Origin: Larix sibirica
Taxonomy: Eukaryota > Streptophyta > Pinopsida > Pinales > Pinaceae
Reading direction: 5' to 3'
Assembly: GCA_004151065.3 (NCBI GenBank)
Contig: NWUY0300062240.1
Coordinates: forward strand, 1-21,690
Length of the DNA stretch: 21,690 bases
Of the stretch, positions 19,916 through 21,690 are shown piece by piece (within the stretch, counting starts at the first letter, position 1; each line of letters opens with the position of its first letter). Under the pieces are notes generated by a model that saw only the letters and a list, made by a program, of their open reading frames with translations, made no database searches and was not told where the DNA came from. The translations under genes were made by a program, and so were the position numbers.

Positions 19916-21640
19916 ATGGCCAGGTATGGGAAGGAGTTGGATTATTCGAAGAATTTACTAGGCGAAGACAATATTTTTATTGATTCATTAAAGGGCGGTG
20001 CCAGCTTGACAGAGGTCAAGAAAGGGCATCCGGCATACAACCCTTTACCCTTTCGTAAATAACATAGGTATTCGATGGGGTACGTTGGAGATCCCTTACA
20101 CTGTACAGCTAAATTGCCAAGATCGAGATGTCAAATCTGCAAAACATTGTCTATCACATTATGAGGGCATCAAAAATGGCTCACTCTCGCTCGAGTGTGA
20201 TGGTAAGGGTCTGGAGCTTTGTCTGCATAAGGCAGCAGGGGCTCAAAAACCTTTGTGAGTAATCCAAGGATTAGCCCAGGAAGCTAGCTGACTTTATTTT
20301 GGCTTTAAACTGTGACTCTGACAGCTCCCTGCCTGCTCCTACTGCATAGGTAGATGAAGTCGATGGAAATCAGTTGAGCGCAACTCTTTTCTCACCCTCC
20401 CAACACACCTCCTTGGTGAAGGATAGGTGTGTAGGGGGCACAAACAAAAGCTACGTGACAGGAATCAGTCACAGTCAAGAGAGACAAAGTCAGCCCAGGC
20501 TATCAATCCAAACCCTCTTTTATGACTGGGGGCCTCTTCTCGCGAACTAGAAGTCTTAAAGGGAGATGTGAGGAAAAATCTGATCAAAGGCGATGGTTTG
20601 AAACTTTGAATTCAATAGAGATTTACAATACTGCTACCTATGGACTGGTTCACTCCCAGCGAGAGGATCCTCCCTTCGAAAGGGAAAAGAACTTGAAAGA
20701 ACCAGTTTTTGAACTTCCCAGCCAAGCAATTCAAACAAGCTTGCAGTAGATAAGTTGAGGAACTTGGGGACAAAATCAAAGAAACAGTAAAAATGCATAA
20801 GATTGAAGGGCAAGTCTGAAAGACTTGTCCTAGGGGATGACATAAAGCTCAACGAAATCATTAATACGAACGAATAGACCATAGTAGGGTGTATTTTCAA
20901 GAGATGGTTCAGTGAAGTGTGAATCAGGTCCTGGATAGATAAGGAATGGAAGCCCTTATTTAGTTATGCCCCAGACGTGTTCTTTTTGGCAAGGGGTTGG
21001 CTGGCTTTCTCCTTTCAGTCAATTGGGGATGCTAACAAAGTTTTATCTTCAGTTTGGTTCCGGGATCATTCTCCTCTCAACTTGCGAAGGTGGTCTCTAT
21101 CATTCAATGCCCGCATGGAAAGAGTAGATAAAGTTCCGTTGTGGGTCAAAATCCTTGGATTGCCTTTAGAATTCTAATCCACTAAGCTTCCTAAGGACTA
21201 ATGTCATGACCGTCGCGAGGATTCTTATTGGAATTGACTTAAGAGATGGCCTAATTCCCGAATTGGAAATCCAAAAGGATCTCATACAATCTTCATAGAG
21301 CTCAACTATAGTGATGTTTCTTTCAAGTGCTTTAGGTGCCATAAATTAGGGCATTTGATCAAGGATTGTTCGCTGAGTTATTCTATGAAGGCTTGGAACA
21401 AAAAGAATCCACTCCTTGTCCTCAGGAGGGACCCAACCCTTCAACAACCATTCCTCCCAAGAAGATGGAAGTTGCTCCCTTCAGAATGGACGATATGGCT
21501 AATCAAAGTTCTAGGAAGAAAATAGAGATATCAGAACACTTATACTCAATGTTCCCCCAAGTTTCCGGGACGTGGGGACGCGGGAGCGAGGAAACGCAGA
21601 AAAAACATATGCGGAAGTACCCCCCCAAATTTTAGGAAAC
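19916..21640 (+). pseudogene. LINE ORF1: DUF4283 domain plus CCHC zinc knuckle (degenerate)
   Basis: ORF1 proteins bind LINE RNA. The ATG at 19916 (context AAAAATGGCC) opens 48 codons containing YGKELDYSKNLLGEDN and KKGHPAYNPLPF, ending at 20062. One base shift away, the frame continues from about 20052 to 20258 with GIRWGTLEIPYTVQLNCQD and LSLECDGKGLELCLHKAAG. A further open piece spans about 20349-20546. The DUF4283-like part follows at 20825-21177: RLVLGDDIKLNEII, FLARGWLAFSFQSIGDANKV, LRRWSLSFNARMERVDKVPL and WVKILGLPLEF, ending in a stop. After a deletion, VARILIGIDLRDGLIPELEI continues in another frame, and a one-base loss near 21280 returns to the frame of the knuckle CFRCHKLGHLIKDC at 21328-21369. 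The N-terminal part before DUF4283 is long for this family and I cannot assign it. Confidence 0.8.
21328..21369 (+). other. CCHC zinc knuckle of LINE ORF1
   Basis: The translation CFRCHKLGHLIKDC has the exact C-x2-C-x4-H-x4-C spacing of nucleic-acid-binding zinc knuckles. All four metal ligands are intact even though the surrounding ORF is broken. Confidence 0.88.
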
Positions 21641-21690
21641 GTCGAAGGGTACATCAGGGTCTTCAACATAGGGGACCCCACCAGGAGAAC

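Larger units (their letters stand above)
19880..21690 (+). mobile_element. L1-type LINE fragment, ORF1 part, runs off the window
   Basis: Base composition becomes clearly GC-richer than the preceding region, and the plus strand carries a decayed ORF1 with a DUF4283-like domain and a zinc knuckle, the arrangement of plant L1 (RIL) ORF1 proteins. The endonuclease-RT ORF2 expected downstream is not within the window. The 5' end is placed near 19880 by composition only. Confidence 0.7.

Noticed and set aside
1-21690. CRISPR array or bacterial-type operon
   Set aside because: No regularly spaced short direct repeats, ribosome-binding sites or compact co-directional genes; all coding remnants are of eukaryotic retroelement type.

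Overview
The window looks like repeat-filled nuclear DNA of a land plant. It is AT-rich, has no intact host gene, and holds only decayed transposable elements of classes typical of plants: an Athila-like Ty3/gypsy LTR retrotransposon, a second gag of the same superfamily, a tRNA-derived SINE and a plant L1-type LINE ORF1 with a DUF4283 domain. The age of the insertions and the density of nested elements suggest a large, slowly purged genome. A gymnosperm is my best guess, but that is inference only.

Layout. (1) 1-3291: unassigned DNA, then a minus-strand stretch that resembles LTR or promoter DNA (TATA-like box near 2650, AG microsatellite). (2) 3297-14962: one complete but dead LTR retrotransposon on the minus strand, about 11.67 kb, bounded by a perfect 5-bp target duplication (ATGTT at 3292-3296 and 14963-14967). 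In its own orientation it reads 5' LTR, tRNA-Asp-like PBS, gag, protease, a reverse transcriptase lacking its core, RNase H, integrase, a 1-kb spacer with an internal purine tract and tandem duplications, a third ORF, a polypurine tract and the 3' LTR. (3) 14968-16150: flanking DNA with a tRNA-derived SINE and possibly a second SINE. (4) 16156-17638: PBS-like site and broken gag of a second, related element on the plus strand. (5) about 17900-19150: an LTR-like regulatory segment with TATA box and polyadenylation signal. (6) 19151-19880: AT-rich, no gene seen. (7) 19880-21690: GC-richer plus-strand LINE fragment whose ORF1 has an N-terminal region, a DUF4283-type domain and a CCHC zinc knuckle; the window ends before any ORF2.

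How the parts relate. The main element inserted once, leaving the ATGTT duplication, so 1-3296 and 14968 onward were once contiguous. Its two LTRs now differ at roughly 25 of the first 170 positions aligned by eye, so the insertion is old. Many in-frame stops are one transition away from Gln, Arg or Trp codons, as expected for decay of methylated DNA. The least ordinary content is the third ORF between integrase and the 3' LTR (about 7378-4923). It keeps long readable stretches, a coiled-coil region and motifs that resemble plant transposon-associated proteins rather than an obvious envelope protein. No CRISPR, rRNA, functional tRNA or intact protein-coding gene was found.
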